Source of the DNA: Shewanella sp. Isolate11
GTDB lineage: Bacteria; Pseudomonadota; Gammaproteobacteria; Enterobacterales; Shewanellaceae
DNA: 64,000 bases
Direction of reading: 5' to 3'
Assembly: GCF_022398315.1 (NCBI RefSeq)
Contig: NZ_JAKEVF010000007.1
Coordinates: 1 to 64,000 of the forward strand
Part shown: in pieces, positions 10,307 through 20,559 of the stretch
Numbering within the stretch: position 1 is the stretch's first letter
Layout of the letters: the number at the start of each line of letters is the position of its first letter
Program-made: the position numbers and the translations under genes
Notes under the pieces: generated by a model
Databases searched by the model: none
Seen by the model: only the letters and a program-made list of their open reading frames with translations
Told to the model about the DNA's origin: nothing

Positions 10307-10780
10307 TTAATTATCTTTCGACTTCACACTATATAAAAACTGACCAATCAAATCTTCGAGCACTAATGCCGAATGGGTGTCATCAATCTTATCGCCATTT
10401 TCGAGCATAGCGATATCGTCCATCACGAAGCCGGGCGTCAAACCTAAAAATTGCTCGCCCAGTAACCCTGAAGTCAAAATAGATAAACTACTGGTTTCGG
10501 GAAATTGATCGTATTGCTTATCCATAGACAGCTCAACAACGGCCACCAGCTCCTTAGGGTCTAAACGAATATCGGTCACTCGACCTACGACCACACCGCC
10601 CACTTTAACTGGTGAACGTACTTTCAATCCCCCCACATTGGTGAACTTAGCATAAAGGGTGTAATGGCTCTGACCGGGCTTAACCTCGACATCGGCCACT
10701 TTAAACACCAATACCAAAAACGCGGCTAACCCCGCCAAAATAAATAAGCCAACTAACAGTTCAATTTTTCGAGTTAACAT
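10307..10780 (-). CDS. mlaD: MCE-domain lipid transport protein MlaD
   Basis: Inner-membrane-anchored MCE protein that forms the hexameric ring of the MlaFEDB complex. From ATG 10780 (purine-rich AAGAAGAG just upstream) it has 157 residues: one N-terminal transmembrane segment (about 7-26) and one MCE domain with GGLKVRSPVKVGGVVVGRV. An ATG at 10813 is in frame but has no ribosome-binding site and would place eleven polar residues before the anchor. The C-terminal helix that lines the central channel is present. mlaE lies 72 bases upstream. Confidence 0.94.
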   Translation of the reverse strand: MLTRKIELLVGLFILAGLAAFLVLVFKVADVEVKPGQSHYTLYAKFTNVGGLKVRSPVKVGGVVVGRVTDIRLDPKELVAVVELSMDKQYDQFPETSSLSILTSGLLGEQFLGLTPGFVMDDIAMLENGDKIDDTHSALVLEDLIGQFLYSVKSKDN

Positions 10781-10851
10781 ACTCTTCTTACCACTCTGTT
10801 CAATATGCATCACTTATTGTGATACTTAGGTTCATCCGTAAACGATAGCGA

Positions 10852-11637
10852 TTAACTGCCAAACATGATGGCCGTTAACAGAAAATCTAATGCCAATACC
10901 GCGAGGCTGGCCTGCACAACGGTTTGAGTTGTCGCTCGGCTGATCCCTTGAGGATTTGGGATCACATGATAACCACGATAAAGAGCTATCCAAGTCACCA
11001 CTACGGCAAATACACCACTTTTAATCAAACAGTTAACGATATCTTGTCGCCACTCTACCGATGCCTGTAAAATCGACCAAAAACTTCCGGCATCGATACC
11101 TTTCCATTCAACCCCAACCAAATGACCACCATATATACCCACAGCGGTAAACATTAAGGCAAGTAAGGGCAAGCTTATCACCCCAGCCCAAAAACGCGGT
11201 GCAATAATTTGTCTCAGGGGATCGATAGCCATCATCTCTAAGCTAGAGAGTTGTTCGGTGCTCTTCATCAAGCCAATTTCGGCCGTGAGCGCCGAGCCTG
11301 CGCGACCGGCAAACAGTAATGCGGTTACCACAGGGCCAAGTTCACGTAGCAGGCTGAGCGCCACCATAGGGCCTAAACTGTCTTCGGTGCCGAAGCCTAC
11401 CAAAATATTATAGCCTTGTAAGGCTAACACCATGCCAATAAACAATCCTGACACTAGGATGATCACCATAGACTGAACCCCGACCACATACAGCTGGCGG
11501 ATCAGTAAGGGGATCCCTTTTCTCGGACGAGGAACTCTGGCAATGGCGCCCCACAGCATTAACCCAGCACGGCCGAGTCCCATCACGCTATTAATGGCAT
11601 TGCGGCCAATGTCCGCAATTTGATCAGTCAAGCTCAC
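10852..11637 (-). CDS. mlaE: Phospholipid transporter permease MlaE
   Basis: Permease subunit of the MlaFEDB inner-membrane complex that maintains outer-membrane lipid asymmetry. The 261-residue protein has about five to six hydrophobic segments and the MlaE/YrbE hallmark region [24 protein letters not shown], here split across residues about 92-116. The start overlaps the 3' end of mlaF by 14 bases, so translation is probably coupled. Confidence 0.96.
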   Translation of the reverse strand: MSLTDQIADIGRNAINSVMGLGRAGLMLWGAIARVPRPRKGIPLLIRQLYVVGVQSMVIILVSGLFIGMVLALQGYNILVGFGTEDSLGPMVALSLLRELGPVVTALLFAGRAGSALTAEIGLMKSTEQLSSLEMMAIDPLRQIIAPRFWAGVISLPLLALMFTAVGIYGGHLVGVEWKGIDAGSFWSILQASVEWRQDIVNCLIKSGVFAVVVTWIALYRGYHVIPNPQGISRATTQTVVQASLAVLALDFLLTAIMFGS

Positions 11638-12451
11638 CTAACATCTCCTTTTGGTAATCTTGAGCGGGAAAATGGAATGGTACCGGACCATCTGGCTCGC
11701 CACCAATAAATTGCTTTAACTTTGGATTATCAGTCAGCTTGAGTTCAGCCGGAGTGCCATGTGCAATCACGCGCTTATCGGCCAACACGTACACATAATC
11801 GGCAATACTCAACACTTCTTGTACATCGTGAGATACCACGACAGAGGTTAAATTCAACGCATCACTCAGTTCACGGATAAGCTTCACCAACACCCCCATA
11901 GAAATGGGATCTTGTCCGGCAAACGGCTCATCGTACAGAATCAACTCAGGCTCTAAGGCAATCGCTCTGGCCAGCGCAGCGCGTCTTTGCATCCCGCCTG
12001 AGAGTTCGCTAGGCATCATAGATGCCGCCCCGCGCAAACCTACGGCTTCCAATTTCATCAAGGCGATACGCTTAATGATCACTTCAGGTAAACCAGAGTG
12101 CTCCCTTAGGGCGAAAGCAACATTATCGAATACGTTCATGTCGGTAAACAAGGCGCCACTTTGGAACAGCATACTCATACGTTTTCGCAGCTCAAATAGT
12201 TCACTGCGATTGCATTGATGCACATCGATACCATCGACGGTAATGCTACCTTGCTCAGGCTGCAATTGACCGCCAATCAATTTGAGTAAGGTGGTTTTAC
12301 CTATACCACTGGGACCCATAATCGCCGTTACCTTACCTTTTGGTATCGACAGACTAATATCTTCGTAGATGACATGGGAGCCACGGCTAAAGCTAAGGTT
12401 TTTTATCTCGACAAGTGACTTTACTTGCTTATTTACCTGTTCATTACTCAT
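11624..12451 (-). CDS. mlaF: Phospholipid transporter ATPase MlaF
   Basis: ABC ATPase that powers MlaFEDB. The 275-residue protein has Walker A GPSGIGKT at 46-53, an ABC signature LSGGMQRR, Walker [14 protein letters not shown] and a switch His in SHDVQEV. The C-terminal extension after PKLKQFIGG, which in E. coli MlaF reaches the partner subunit and MlaB, is present. It is the first gene of the minus-strand mla run; the promoter should lie in the 166-base gap shared with the divergent yrbG, where no clear consensus was found. Confidence 0.96.
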   Translation of the reverse strand: MSNEQVNKQVKSLVEIKNLSFSRGSHVIYEDISLSIPKGKVTAIMGPSGIGKTTLLKLIGGQLQPEQGSITVDGIDVHQCNRSELFELRKRMSMLFQSGALFTDMNVFDNVAFALREHSGLPEVIIKRIALMKLEAVGLRGAASMMPSELSGGMQRRAALARAIALEPELILYDEPFAGQDPISMGVLVKLIRELSDALNLTSVVVSHDVQEVLSIADYVYVLADKRVIAHGTPAELKLTDNPKLKQFIGGEPDGPVPFHFPAQDYQKEMLGELD

Positions 12452-12617
12452 AGCAAGACCTAATGTGTTCCATGGTAAAACGCCAGAAAAAGAGACGAAT
12501 TGTACAAATTTGACCTATTGCGCACAACTGAATCGACACTATCTTATCGCAATACTTTCAATTTTGTTCAAATCCAGCGAAAATGCGCGGCAGACTAATA
12601 AACATTAATGGACTTAA

Positions 12618-13577
12618 ATGCTGTTTAATATTTTTTTACTTATCGTTGGTTTAGGTGCCCTAGTATGGAGTGCCGATAAATTTGTCTACGGCGCAGCAGC
12701 CTTTGCTCGCAACTTAGGGTTACCTCCAATGCTCATCGGTCTAACCATTGTCGCGATGGGCAGCTCCGCACCTGAGATGTTTGTGGCAGCAACCGCATCA
12801 ATGGAAGGTATGACAGATACCGCGATAGGCAATGTATTAGGTTCGAATGTCGCTAATATCACTTTAATATTAGGTATCACAGCATTGTTTGGTGCCATCT
12901 CGGTGAGTTCTCAAACGCTTAAACGTGAAATTCCAATGATGTTAGGCGCAACCTTATTAGCCGGTTACTTTCTGTTTGATGGTCAACTCACTCGCATCGA
13001 AGGGGTGATCTTAATGGGATTGTTTTTCGCTTTAATGGGATATCTTATCTGGCATGCCATTAGAAACAAAGAATCTGACCCTCTGGTCGAAGAGGCTGAA
13101 AGCGAGATCCCTAAAGATGTGCCAACCGTAAAAGCCATACTATGGTTAGTTGTAGGGCTGGTTTTATTACCATTATCAGCCGACTGGATGGTACAAGGTG
13201 CAGTAGGTATCGCCAAAGCCTATCATTTATCAGATTTAGTGATCGGCTTAACCATTATTGCCGTCGGCACCAGCTTACCTGAACTAGCAGCCTGTATTGC
13301 TGGGGTACTGAAGAAAGAAGATGATCTGGCCATTGGAAATATCGTCGGTTCAAATCTATTTAATATTTTAGCGGTACTGGCTTTACCCGCATTAATCGCA
13401 CCGGGTGCCGTTGATGCCGCTGCCAGTTCACGTGATTTTTATATGGTATTAGCGACCAGTAGCGCCTTGGCTATATTGGTTTTATTAACGGGTAAAGCAC
13501 GCCAATTAAGACCTTGGCATGGCGCAGTATTATTAGCGACCTTTGTCGCTTATCAAGCGTTACTTTTTCTATCCTAA
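12618..13577 (+). CDS. yrbG: Ca2+/Na+ antiporter family protein YrbG
   Basis: Inner-membrane exchanger of the CaCA superfamily, 319 residues with about ten hydrophobic segments. The two inverted alpha repeats are clear: GSSAPEMFVA near residue 50 and GTSLPELAAC near residue 219, each with the ion-binding acidic residue. YrbG is structurally of this family but its physiological cation is not settled. It is divergent from mlaF and precedes kdsD by 56 bases, the same arrangement as in E. coli. Confidence 0.92.
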   Translation: MLFNIFLLIVGLGALVWSADKFVYGAAAFARNLGLPPMLIGLTIVAMGSSAPEMFVAATASMEGMTDTAIGNVLGSNVANITLILGITALFGAISVSSQTLKREIPMMLGATLLAGYFLFDGQLTRIEGVILMGLFFALMGYLIWHAIRNKESDPLVEEAESEIPKDVPTVKAILWLVVGLVLLPLSADWMVQGAVGIAKAYHLSDLVIGLTIIAVGTSLPELAACIAGVLKKEDDLAIGNIVGSNLFNILAVLALPALIAPGAVDAAASSRDFYMVLATSSALAILVLLTGKARQLRPWHGAVLLATFVAYQALLFLS

Positions 13578-13633
13578 CTTGATGTTAGGCGCCGGCTAAC
13601 AACAACGCTGGTTAACAACAAAGAGAGAGCAAA

Positions 13634-14611
13634 ATGGTAGATGTAAATCAATTACGCCAATGGGGACGCAATGTTATCGATATCGAGCGCAATGCATTGG
13701 ATAATCTATACCAGTATGTCGACTCCATTGAATTTGCTAAAGCTTGTCAACTGATCCTTTCCTGTACCGGAAAGGTGATTGTGATGGGCATGGGGAAATC
13801 GGGCCATATAGGCAACAAAATTTCCGCAACCTTTGCCAGCACAGGTACGCCAGCTTTTTTTGTTCATCCCGGCGAAGCCAGTCATGGCGATCTGGGTGTA
13901 CTCAGTGAAAATGATATAGTGCTTGCTATCTCCAACTCTGGCGAGTCCGATGAGATCCTCACCTTAATGCCCGTAATTAAGCGCATGGGGCTTCCTGTGA
14001 TTGCGGTGACGGGTAAACCTGAGTCCAACATGGCAAAGCATTCTGTTGTTCACTTATGTATTGAAGTGCCAGAAGAAGCTTGTCCGCTTGGCCTGGCTCC
14101 CACATCCAGTACCACGGCGACACTGGTCATGGGCGATGCTTTAGCCGTTGCGCTATTACAAGCTCGAGGCTTTACTAAAGATGATTTTGCCCTGTCTCAT
14201 CCAGGTGGAAGTTTAGGTCGTAAACTACTCTTAAAAGTCAGCGATGTGATGCACACAGGAAACGAGTTACCCATGGTTACTCAAGATATCTGCATCACCG
14301 AAGCCCTATATGAGATCTCTAAGAAAGGTTTAGGCATGACCTCAGTTACCGATAGTCAAGGTAAGTTAGCGGGTATCTTTACCGATGGTGATTTACGCCG
14401 GGTAATAGATGCAGGCGTGAACTTACGTACGACTCCAATAAGTGAGGTGATGACCGCGGGATGTGTCACTGTCAGCGATGGCATTTTGGCCGCCGAAGCG
14501 TTAAAAGTCATGGACGAGAAAGAGATAAATGGTCTTGTCGTTATCAACGAACAGCAACAACCAATCGGTGCGCTTAATATGCTCGACTTGGTCAAAGCGG
14601 GGGTTATTTGA
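13634..14611 (+). CDS. kdsD: D-arabinose 5-phosphate isomerase
   Basis: Converts D-ribulose 5-phosphate to D-arabinose 5-phosphate, the first step of Kdo synthesis for LPS. The 325-residue protein has an N-terminal SIS domain (about 40-175) with GMGKSGHIGNKISATFASTG across the sugar-phosphate loop, then two CBS domains (about 205-262 and 270-325). The start ATG 13634 follows AGAGAG. Its stop lies three bases before the kdsC ATG, so the two are probably coupled. Confidence 0.96.
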   Translation: MVDVNQLRQWGRNVIDIERNALDNLYQYVDSIEFAKACQLILSCTGKVIVMGMGKSGHIGNKISATFASTGTPAFFVHPGEASHGDLGVLSENDIVLAISNSGESDEILTLMPVIKRMGLPVIAVTGKPESNMAKHSVVHLCIEVPEEACPLGLAPTSSTTATLVMGDALAVALLQARGFTKDDFALSHPGGSLGRKLLLKVSDVMHTGNELPMVTQDICITEALYEISKKGLGMTSVTDSQGKLAGIFTDGDLRRVIDAGVNLRTTPISEVMTAGCVTVSDGILAAEALKVMDEKEINGLVVINEQQQPIGALNMLDLVKAGVI

Positions 14612-14613
14612 TT

Positions 14614-15165
14614 ATGGCTCATCAAGGTTTTTACGGCCCCATTAGCGATACTGTTTGGAATAAAGCCAAACAGATAAAACTACTGATCTGCGACGTCGAT
14701 GGCGTGTTTTCCGATGGTCTGGTGTACATGAGTAACTCAGGTGATGAACTTAAAACCTTCCACACCCGCGATGGATATGGCGTACGCTCTTTGTTAACCA
14801 GCGATATTCCAGTCGCGATTATCACCGGCCGCAAATCTAAAATTGTCGAAGATCGTATGACCGCATTAGGCATTACCCATATCTATCAAGGTATCGACAA
14901 TAAGATGCAGCCGTATGAGGAGTTACTCAAACTGTATCAGGTCAGCCCGGAACAAGTGGCTTATATTGGCGATGATATGGTCGATCTACCTGTCATGCAG
15001 CAAGTCGGCTTATCAGTATGTGTGGCCGATGGCCATCCGTATGTTAAGCAACATGTTGATATGATAACAAATATCAACGGCGGCCATGGTGCCCTAAGAG
15101 AATTGACAGATCTTATTTTATTGAGCCAAGATAAGTTCGATTCGGCCCATGGTATGAGTATATGA
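14614..15165 (+). CDS. kdsC: 3-deoxy-D-manno-octulosonate-8-phosphate phosphatase
   Basis: HAD-family phosphatase that releases Kdo from Kdo-8-phosphate. The nucleophile motif is DVDGVFSDG near residues 26-34; motif II is the ITGRKS segment and motif III the GDDMVDLPVM segment. From ATG 14614 it has 183 residues, the usual size; a TTG at 14608 overlapping the kdsD stop is a less likely start. The end overlaps lptC by four bases (ATGA). Confidence 0.95.
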   Translation: MAHQGFYGPISDTVWNKAKQIKLLICDVDGVFSDGLVYMSNSGDELKTFHTRDGYGVRSLLTSDIPVAIITGRKSKIVEDRMTALGITHIYQGIDNKMQPYEELLKLYQVSPEQVAYIGDDMVDLPVMQQVGLSVCVADGHPYVKQHVDMITNINGGHGALRELTDLILLSQDKFDSAHGMSI

Positions 15166-15719
15166 ATAGAGTTACCCTGGCAATCATTGCGTTTTTTGGC
15201 GCCGCATTAATCCTATATTGGCAGGTTCAAGTTAAGCGCAGCAGCCATGATGCCAGCTTAGATAGCATCGATCGCCCTGATTATGTTGTTAATAATTTAA
15301 AGAGTGTACAGTACAACGAGAAAGGGAATGTGAATAGTCGAGTATCGGCAAGCCATATGGAGTTTTACGCCGATAAGAACATCACCTACTTTTCAAAACC
15401 CATATACTTGGTTTATCCCGATAAAGGTGATGCCCAATGGCGTTTACGCTCCACTAAAGGCACCTTAGATAAAAACAGCGGACGAGTGACATTAGAAAAT
15501 GATGTTATTATTGATGCCATCAGTCCTAATGAACCCATCCAGACAATAGAAACCACTTATCTGGAACTGGATTTAAATACGATGATCATGACCTCAGATA
15601 GGAACATCCGTATCACTAGCCGCGATTTTTTCATTACCGGTCAAGGTTTACAGGCTGATCTCAACGCGCAAAATGTACGACTCTTGAGTCAGGTAGAAGG
15701 AACATATGAAACTAAATAA
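15162..15719 (+). CDS. lptC: LPS export protein LptC
   Basis: Bitopic inner-membrane protein that receives LPS from LptB2FG and passes it to the LptA bridge. The 185-residue protein has an N-terminal anchor (about 5-21) and a periplasmic beta-jellyroll typical of the family (DUF1239), with DKNSGRVTLENDVII in the core. It overlaps kdsC by four bases and lptA by fourteen, so the kdsC-lptC-lptA-lptB genes are tightly coupled. Confidence 0.94.
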   Translation: MNRVTLAIIAFFGAALILYWQVQVKRSSHDASLDSIDRPDYVVNNLKSVQYNEKGNVNSRVSASHMEFYADKNITYFSKPIYLVYPDKGDAQWRLRSTKGTLDKNSGRVTLENDVIIDAISPNEPIQTIETTYLELDLNTMIMTSDRNIRITSRDFFITGQGLQADLNAQNVRLLSQVEGTYETK

Positions 15720-16248
15720 ATTGATTCTTGCTGGTGCACTAGCCCTTGCTAGTCTTAACGCCACCGCCAAGGAAAATGACCTACTGCAAGAGGTTAAAAT
15801 TTCTGCTGCCAGTCAAGAGGCAGATATAAAAAACAATCAGGTCATCTTTAATGGCCCGGTAGAGATCACTCAAGGTTCAATCAAGATTAAAGCCGATGAG
15901 CTACGAGCCTTCAGCAAAGAAAACGACGGCGGTAAAATCCTCATTGCCGTGGGTAATCCTGCCACCTATTCACAAGTCATGGAAAATGGTCGCCCAGCAT
16001 CTGCAAGTGCGAAAGAGATCCGTTATGAACTATCCAATCGCACTTTAACTCTGATTGGTAATGCCACCCTAGAACAGGAAGGCAGCCAAGTGACGGGTAA
16101 CCAAATCCGCTATAACATTGAGCTACAACAGCTGATCGCCGAGAGTAAAGATGGCGATCGAGTGATCACCATTATTCAGCCTGAAAACTATCAAGAAGAG
16201 CAACAACCTCCTGCAAAAGAGCAGCCAGAACAGCAGGAGCAACAATGA
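15706..16248 (+). CDS. lptA: LPS transport periplasmic protein LptA
   Basis: Periplasmic protein that polymerises head to tail to form the bridge for LPS across the periplasm. It has a signal peptide (about 1-21, ending in NATA), an OstA-like domain with [20 protein letters not shown], and a Gln/Glu-rich tail rich in QQ and EQ pairs from about residue 160. The tail is low complexity and likely disordered. Total length 180 residues. The last four bases overlap the start of lptB. Confidence 0.95.
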   Translation: MKLNKLILAGALALASLNATAKENDLLQEVKISAASQEADIKNNQVIFNGPVEITQGSIKIKADELRAFSKENDGGKILIAVGNPATYSQVMENGRPASASAKEIRYELSNRTLTLIGNATLEQEGSQVTGNQIRYNIELQQLIAESKDGDRVITIIQPENYQEEQQPPAKEQPEQQEQQ

Positions 16249-16976
16249 CAGATCTTACCCTCAAAGCCGTTAATTTAGCCAAGAGTTATAAAAGCCGTGC
16301 AGTGGTGCAAGATGTCAGTCTAACGGTAAAAACAGGCCAAATTGTTGGTTTGCTTGGCCCTAATGGTGCCGGTAAAACCACCACCTTCTACATGGTTGTC
16401 GGCCTCGTTCAAAGTGATAAAGGAAAAATCTTTATCGATCAAGACGATCTCACTCTCGACCCTATGCACCTTAGGGCTCGAAAAGGCATAGGTTATCTCC
16501 CCCAAGAGGCGAGCATTTTTAGAAAATTGTCGGTTCACGACAACATCATGGCTGTGCTGCAAACTCGCCGTGAGCTTAATAAAGCAGCCCGTGAAGAAGA
16601 GTTAGAACATCTGCTTGAAGAGTTTCACATTACCCATATTCGCGACAGCTTAGGCATGGCACTTTCTGGTGGTGAACGTCGCCGTGTTGAGATTGCCAGA
16701 GCCCTAGCCGCTAATCCTAAGTTTATTCTGCTTGATGAACCCTTTGCTGGGGTCGATCCCATCTCTGTTATCGATATTAAAAAAATTATTGAGCAACTTA
16801 AGAATCGTGGACTCGGCGTACTTATCACCGACCACAACGTCCGTGAAACCTTAGATGTTTGCGAAAAAGCCTATATCGTCAGCCACGGTAATCTCATAGC
16901 CGAAGGCACACCAGCACAGATCTTAGACAACCAGCAAGTACGTGCAGTGTACTTAGGCGAACAATTCACGCTATAG
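16245..16976 (+). CDS. lptB: LPS export ATPase LptB
   Basis: Cytoplasmic ABC ATPase of the LptB2FG extractor. Walker A GPNGAGKT at 38-45, signature [15 protein letters not shown], Walker [13 protein letters not shown] and the switch His in ITDHNVRE are all intact; the protein is 243 residues long. It closes the overlapping lpt cluster; rpoN starts 126 bases later. That gap contains a 6-bp inverted repeat (AGGGCA / TGCCCT, 16994-17019) without a T-tract. Confidence 0.97.
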   Translation: MTDLTLKAVNLAKSYKSRAVVQDVSLTVKTGQIVGLLGPNGAGKTTTFYMVVGLVQSDKGKIFIDQDDLTLDPMHLRARKGIGYLPQEASIFRKLSVHDNIMAVLQTRRELNKAAREEELEHLLEEFHITHIRDSLGMALSGGERRRVEIARALAANPKFILLDEPFAGVDPISVIDIKKIIEQLKNRGLGVLITDHNVRETLDVCEKAYIVSHGNLIAEGTPAQILDNQQVRAVYLGEQFTL

Positions 16977-17102
16977 TTATTTATATAACCTGTAGGGCAA
17001 TGACGAAGATCTCTGCCCTGATAAATATATTAGCCTTAACACATAAGGCAAAACACTTAAGCTTTCTCACTTTATAAGTAGAAACAAGGGAATAGCAGTT
17101 AG

Positions 17103-18596
17103 ATGAAAGCGTCACTTCAGCTCAAAATGGGTCAACATCTCACCATGACTCCCCAATTGCAACAAGCGATTCGTTTGTTGCAATTATCGTCATTGGAACT
17201 GCAACAAGAGATCCAACAAGCATTAGAATCCAATCCGCTTTTAGAGCTAGATGACGAGCTAGAAAACAGCAGCAATGACGCACAAGAAAGTCGTGATAAC
17301 GACAATGACAGCTATGAAAACAATTTTGACGACAAGCTCAAAATAGACTCCAGCCAAGACAATTCTGGCATAGAAACTTCCGATGCACTGAATCAAGACT
17401 CTATGCCTGACGAGTTGCCCGTCGATACCACTTGGGATGAAGTTTATACCGCCTCTCCTAATTCCAGTTCAGGCGCCATGCGCGATGATGACATGCCCTT
17501 TCAAGGTGAAACCAGCGAAGGCTTGTATGAGCATTTAGAGTGGCAAAAAAATCTCACACCTTTTTCTGACAACGATTTAGCCATTGCAACCGCCATTATC
17601 GAAGCCATCGACGAGCGCGGTTACCTCACCCAAAGTTGTGACGATATCCTTGAAGCTATGGGCGATCCAGAAATTGAGCTCGATGAGATTGAAGCAGTAT
17701 TAAAGCGGATTCAACACTTCGACCCTATTGGGGTCGCAGCACGAGATCTACGCGAATGCCTCATTATTCAGCTGGCGCAATTTAGCCACGATACTGCCAA
17801 TATTGGCAACGCGAAAATGCTCATTAACGAACATTTAGATCTAATTGCCGGCAGAGACTTTCGCTTATTGATGCGAAAAACTAAACTCAAAGAAGATGAG
17901 TTACGAGACGCCATTGCGCTGATCCAGACCCTCAATCCTCGTCCAGGTTTGGCCATCACCGCCAGCCGAGATGAGTATGTGATCCCGGATGTCACAGTGA
18001 CCAAGAAAAAAGGGCGCTGGGTGGTCGAGCTAAACCCGGATAGTATGCCTAAGATTAATGTAAACCAGCATTATGCATCTATGGCACGTAGCACTAAGAA
18101 TCAAGCCGATAGCCAGTTTATTCGTGGACATCTGCAAGAGGCAAAGTGGTTTATTAAGAGTTTAGAAAGCCGCAATGACACCCTGTTAAAGGTCACCAAT
18201 TGCATTGTGGACTTCCAACAAGGATTTTTTGAATTCGGGGAAGAGGCGATGAAACCTATGGTACTCAACGACATTGCAGAAGCCGTTGAGATGCATGAGT
18301 CGACCATATCCAGGGTAACGACACAAAAATATATGCACACCCCAAGGGGCATATTTGAACTAAAATACTTTTTCTCCAGCCACGTGGGGACCGACGATGG
18401 TGGAGAGTGTTCTTCGACAGCGATACGCGCCTTCATTAAAAAGTTGGTCGCGGCAGAAAATCAGAAGAAACCATTAAGCGACAGCAAGATGGCGCAATTA
18501 TTAGCAGAACAAGGTATCCAGGTAGCGAGACGAACCATCGCCAAATACCGTGAAGCCATGCTAATCCCGCCATCGAATCAACGTAAGAGTTTGTAA
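17103..18596 (+). CDS. rpoN: RNA polymerase sigma-54 factor
   Basis: Alternative sigma factor that recognises -24/-12 promoters and needs bacterial enhancer-binding proteins. Region I (about 1-50) is Gln/Leu-rich with [20 protein letters not shown]; an acidic region II follows (about 50-140); then the core-binding domain, the HTH segment around [18 protein letters not shown] and the RpoN box [10 protein letters not shown] at 475-484. Length 497 is normal. It heads the group rpoN-hpf-ptsN-rapZ-ptsO. Confidence 0.98.
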   Translation: MKASLQLKMGQHLTMTPQLQQAIRLLQLSSLELQQEIQQALESNPLLELDDELENSSNDAQESRDNDNDSYENNFDDKLKIDSSQDNSGIETSDALNQDSMPDELPVDTTWDEVYTASPNSSSGAMRDDDMPFQGETSEGLYEHLEWQKNLTPFSDNDLAIATAIIEAIDERGYLTQSCDDILEAMGDPEIELDEIEAVLKRIQHFDPIGVAARDLRECLIIQLAQFSHDTANIGNAKMLINEHLDLIAGRDFRLLMRKTKLKEDELRDAIALIQTLNPRPGLAITASRDEYVIPDVTVTKKKGRWVVELNPDSMPKINVNQHYASMARSTKNQADSQFIRGHLQEAKWFIKSLESRNDTLLKVTNCIVDFQQGFFEFGEEAMKPMVLNDIAEAVEMHESTISRVTTQKYMHTPRGIFELKYFFSSHVGTDDGGECSSTAIRAFIKKLVAAENQKKPLSDSKMAQLLAEQGIQVARRTIAKYREAMLIPPSNQRKSL

Positions 18597-18626
18597 TCAA
18601 CAATTGGAAACCGGAGGACTGATTTT

Positions 18627-18914
18627 ATGCAAATAAACCTAACTGGGCACCACATAGAGATCACCCAATCGCTACGCAATTATGTTGAAGAGAAATTTAC
18701 AAAACTTGAACGGCATTTCGATCAGATCAATAATGTCCACGTTGTATTAAATGTTGAAAAATTGATGCAAAAAGTTGAAGCAAAGCTACACCTTCGGGGT
18801 GGCGAAGTCTTTGCGACATCTGAGCATGCGGACATGTATGCCGCAATAGACTCCCTGATCGACAAATTAGATCGTCAGGTTATTAAACACAAAGAGAAGC
18901 TTACTAAACATTAA
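18627..18914 (+). CDS. hpf: Ribosome hibernation-promoting factor, short form
   Basis: Short HPF/YfiA-family protein of 95 residues that binds the decoding region of the 30S subunit in stationary phase and stabilises 100S dimers together with RMF. Recognisable features are the start QINLTGHHIEITQSLRNYVE and the basic C-terminal helix LDRQVIKHKEKLTKH; there is no C-terminal dimerisation domain. A good GGAGGA site lies upstream. ptsN begins two bases after the stop. Confidence 0.95.
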   Translation: MQINLTGHHIEITQSLRNYVEEKFTKLERHFDQINNVHVVLNVEKLMQKVEAKLHLRGGEVFATSEHADMYAAIDSLIDKLDRQVIKHKEKLTKH

Positions 18915-18916
18915 CG

Positions 18917-19360
18917 ATGGAACTTAGTACCATCCTGCGGCCGGAGTGCACAACCTGCGCCACTCCGGGCAGTAAGAAAAAGGTACTGGAACTTATCAGC
19001 GACTTAGCCGCTGCCCAGTACCCACCCCTTTCCTCTCAAGAGATTTTTGAAAGCCTTCTGGCTAGAGAGAAAATGGGCAGCACAGGTATAGGCAATGGTA
19101 TCGCGATCCCCCACGGGAGGCTGACTAGCATTACGCAACCGTTGGCAGTACTCGTAAAATGTGCTGAACCAATAGCATTCGATGCCATTGACAATCAGCC
19201 TGTCGATATACTTTTTGCATTATTGGTGCCCGCAGATCAATGCGAACAACACCTGAGTACATTAGCGGCCATGGCCGAAAAGTTGAATGATAAGAGCGTC
19301 ATGAAACAGCTAAGGAAAACCCAAGATGAAGCAGAACTCTATCAGGTGATAACCCAATGA
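18917..19360 (+). CDS. ptsN: Nitrogen-PTS EIIA protein (PtsN)
   Basis: EIIA-Ntr, the terminal phosphoryl acceptor of the nitrogen phosphotransferase system; in enterobacteria its unphosphorylated form regulates K+ transport and related pathways. The 147-residue protein carries the phosphorylated His66 in GIAIPHGRL. It overlaps rapZ by four bases. The N-terminus contains a CTTC pair (residues 11-14) that I have no function for. Confidence 0.95.
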   Translation: MELSTILRPECTTCATPGSKKKVLELISDLAAAQYPPLSSQEIFESLLAREKMGSTGIGNGIAIPHGRLTSITQPLAVLVKCAEPIAFDAIDNQPVDILFALLVPADQCEQHLSTLAAMAEKLNDKSVMKQLRKTQDEAELYQVITQ

Positions 19361-20211
19361 AATTGGTGATGGTATCCGGGCGTTCGGGATCAGGTAAGTC
19401 AGTAGCACTGAGGGTTCTCGAAGACCTCGGGTACTACTGTGTCGATAATCTGCCCTTGCAGATGATGGAATCCCTGCTCACCCAACTTAAAGACAGTAAC
19501 GAACTCGTCGCGATTAGCGTCGATGTTCGTAATATGCCTAGCCAAGATATCCAGCTTGATAAGCAGTTCGCTAACCTTCCTAAAGATATCGAACTGCAAA
19601 GCTTCTTCCTTGATGCTTCCGACGATGTTCTGCTTAAACGCTACAGCGAAACCCGCCGACTTCACCCTCTTTCGCGTTCAAAGGTATCACTCAAAGATGC
19701 CATAAAACTTGAAGGCGAAATGCTAGAGCCTATCGCTAAGATCGTCGATCATTATATCGATACTTCCCATCTTAATATTTATGATCTGAGTGACAAAGTA
19801 AGAGAGATCTTGCTTGGCACCGTAGATAAAGAGTTGGTGATTAACTTCGAGTCTTTCGGCTTTAAATATGGCATGCCCAGCGAAGCTGACTTTATGTTCG
19901 ATGTGCGTTTCTTGCCAAACCCACACTGGGAGCCAGATCTACGACCGCTCACAGGGCTAGATGAACCAGTGCAATTTTTCCTGCGTCAGCAACCCTTAGT
20001 GCACAAGTTTATCTGGCAGATAGAAAACCTGATCGAAACTTGGCTACCACATTTAGAACGCAACAACCGTAGCTATCTGACTATCGCTATCGGCTGTACA
20101 GGTGGGCAACATAGATCTGTCTATGTCACCGACCAGCTAGCCAAGCTGTTTAGCAGCAGCAAGCATAAAGTTCAGGCACGTCACCGAGAGCTGAAACAAG
20201 ATGAAACTTGA
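19357..20211 (+). CDS. rapZ: RNase adapter protein RapZ
   Basis: P-loop protein that in E. coli binds glucosamine-6-phosphate and directs RNase E to the small RNA GlmZ, controlling glmS. Walker A is GRSGSGKS at residues 8-15; the C-terminal sugar-phosphate-binding domain has [12 protein letters not shown]. Length is 284 residues. Shewanella may lack GlmZ itself, so the RNA target here is unknown. It overlaps ptsN by 4 bases and ptsO by 11. Confidence 0.95.
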   Translation: MKLVMVSGRSGSGKSVALRVLEDLGYYCVDNLPLQMMESLLTQLKDSNELVAISVDVRNMPSQDIQLDKQFANLPKDIELQSFFLDASDDVLLKRYSETRRLHPLSRSKVSLKDAIKLEGEMLEPIAKIVDHYIDTSHLNIYDLSDKVREILLGTVDKELVINFESFGFKYGMPSEADFMFDVRFLPNPHWEPDLRPLTGLDEPVQFFLRQQPLVHKFIWQIENLIETWLPHLERNNRSYLTIAIGCTGGQHRSVYVTDQLAKLFSSSKHKVQARHRELKQDET

Positions 20212-20473
20212 ACGCCAACTCACCATCTGTAATAAGCTGGGATTACATGCCAGAGCAGCAACCAAGCTGGCAGTATTAGCCGCCACCTTCGATGCCGAAG
20301 TGACCCTTATACAAGGTGAAAAACAGGCCTCCGCAGCTAGCGTACTAGGCTTACTCATGTTGGAAACCGGCATGGGAAAAACCATCACAATCACCAGCGA
20401 AGGCAAAGATGCACAGGCCGCACTCGATGCGGTCAGCGCGCTTATTGACGCCAAATTCGAAGAAGCCGTATAA
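20201..20473 (+). CDS. ptsO: Phosphocarrier protein NPr
   Basis: HPr-like phosphocarrier of the nitrogen PTS, passing phosphate from EI-Ntr (PtsP, not in this window) to PtsN. The 90-residue protein has the active His16 in KLGLHARAA; the Ser region is [14 protein letters not shown]. It is the last gene of the rpoN cluster, overlapping rapZ by 11 bases. Confidence 0.95.
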   Translation: MKLERQLTICNKLGLHARAATKLAVLAATFDAEVTLIQGEKQASAASVLGLLMLETGMGKTITITSEGKDAQAALDAVSALIDAKFEEAV

Positions 20474-20559
20474 TCTGCCCACTTTTGATCGTTTAGACTT
20501 AATTCGTTCTATAATAATCAATTGTTTATGCCATAAACATATCTTTGGGGAGAAGAGCG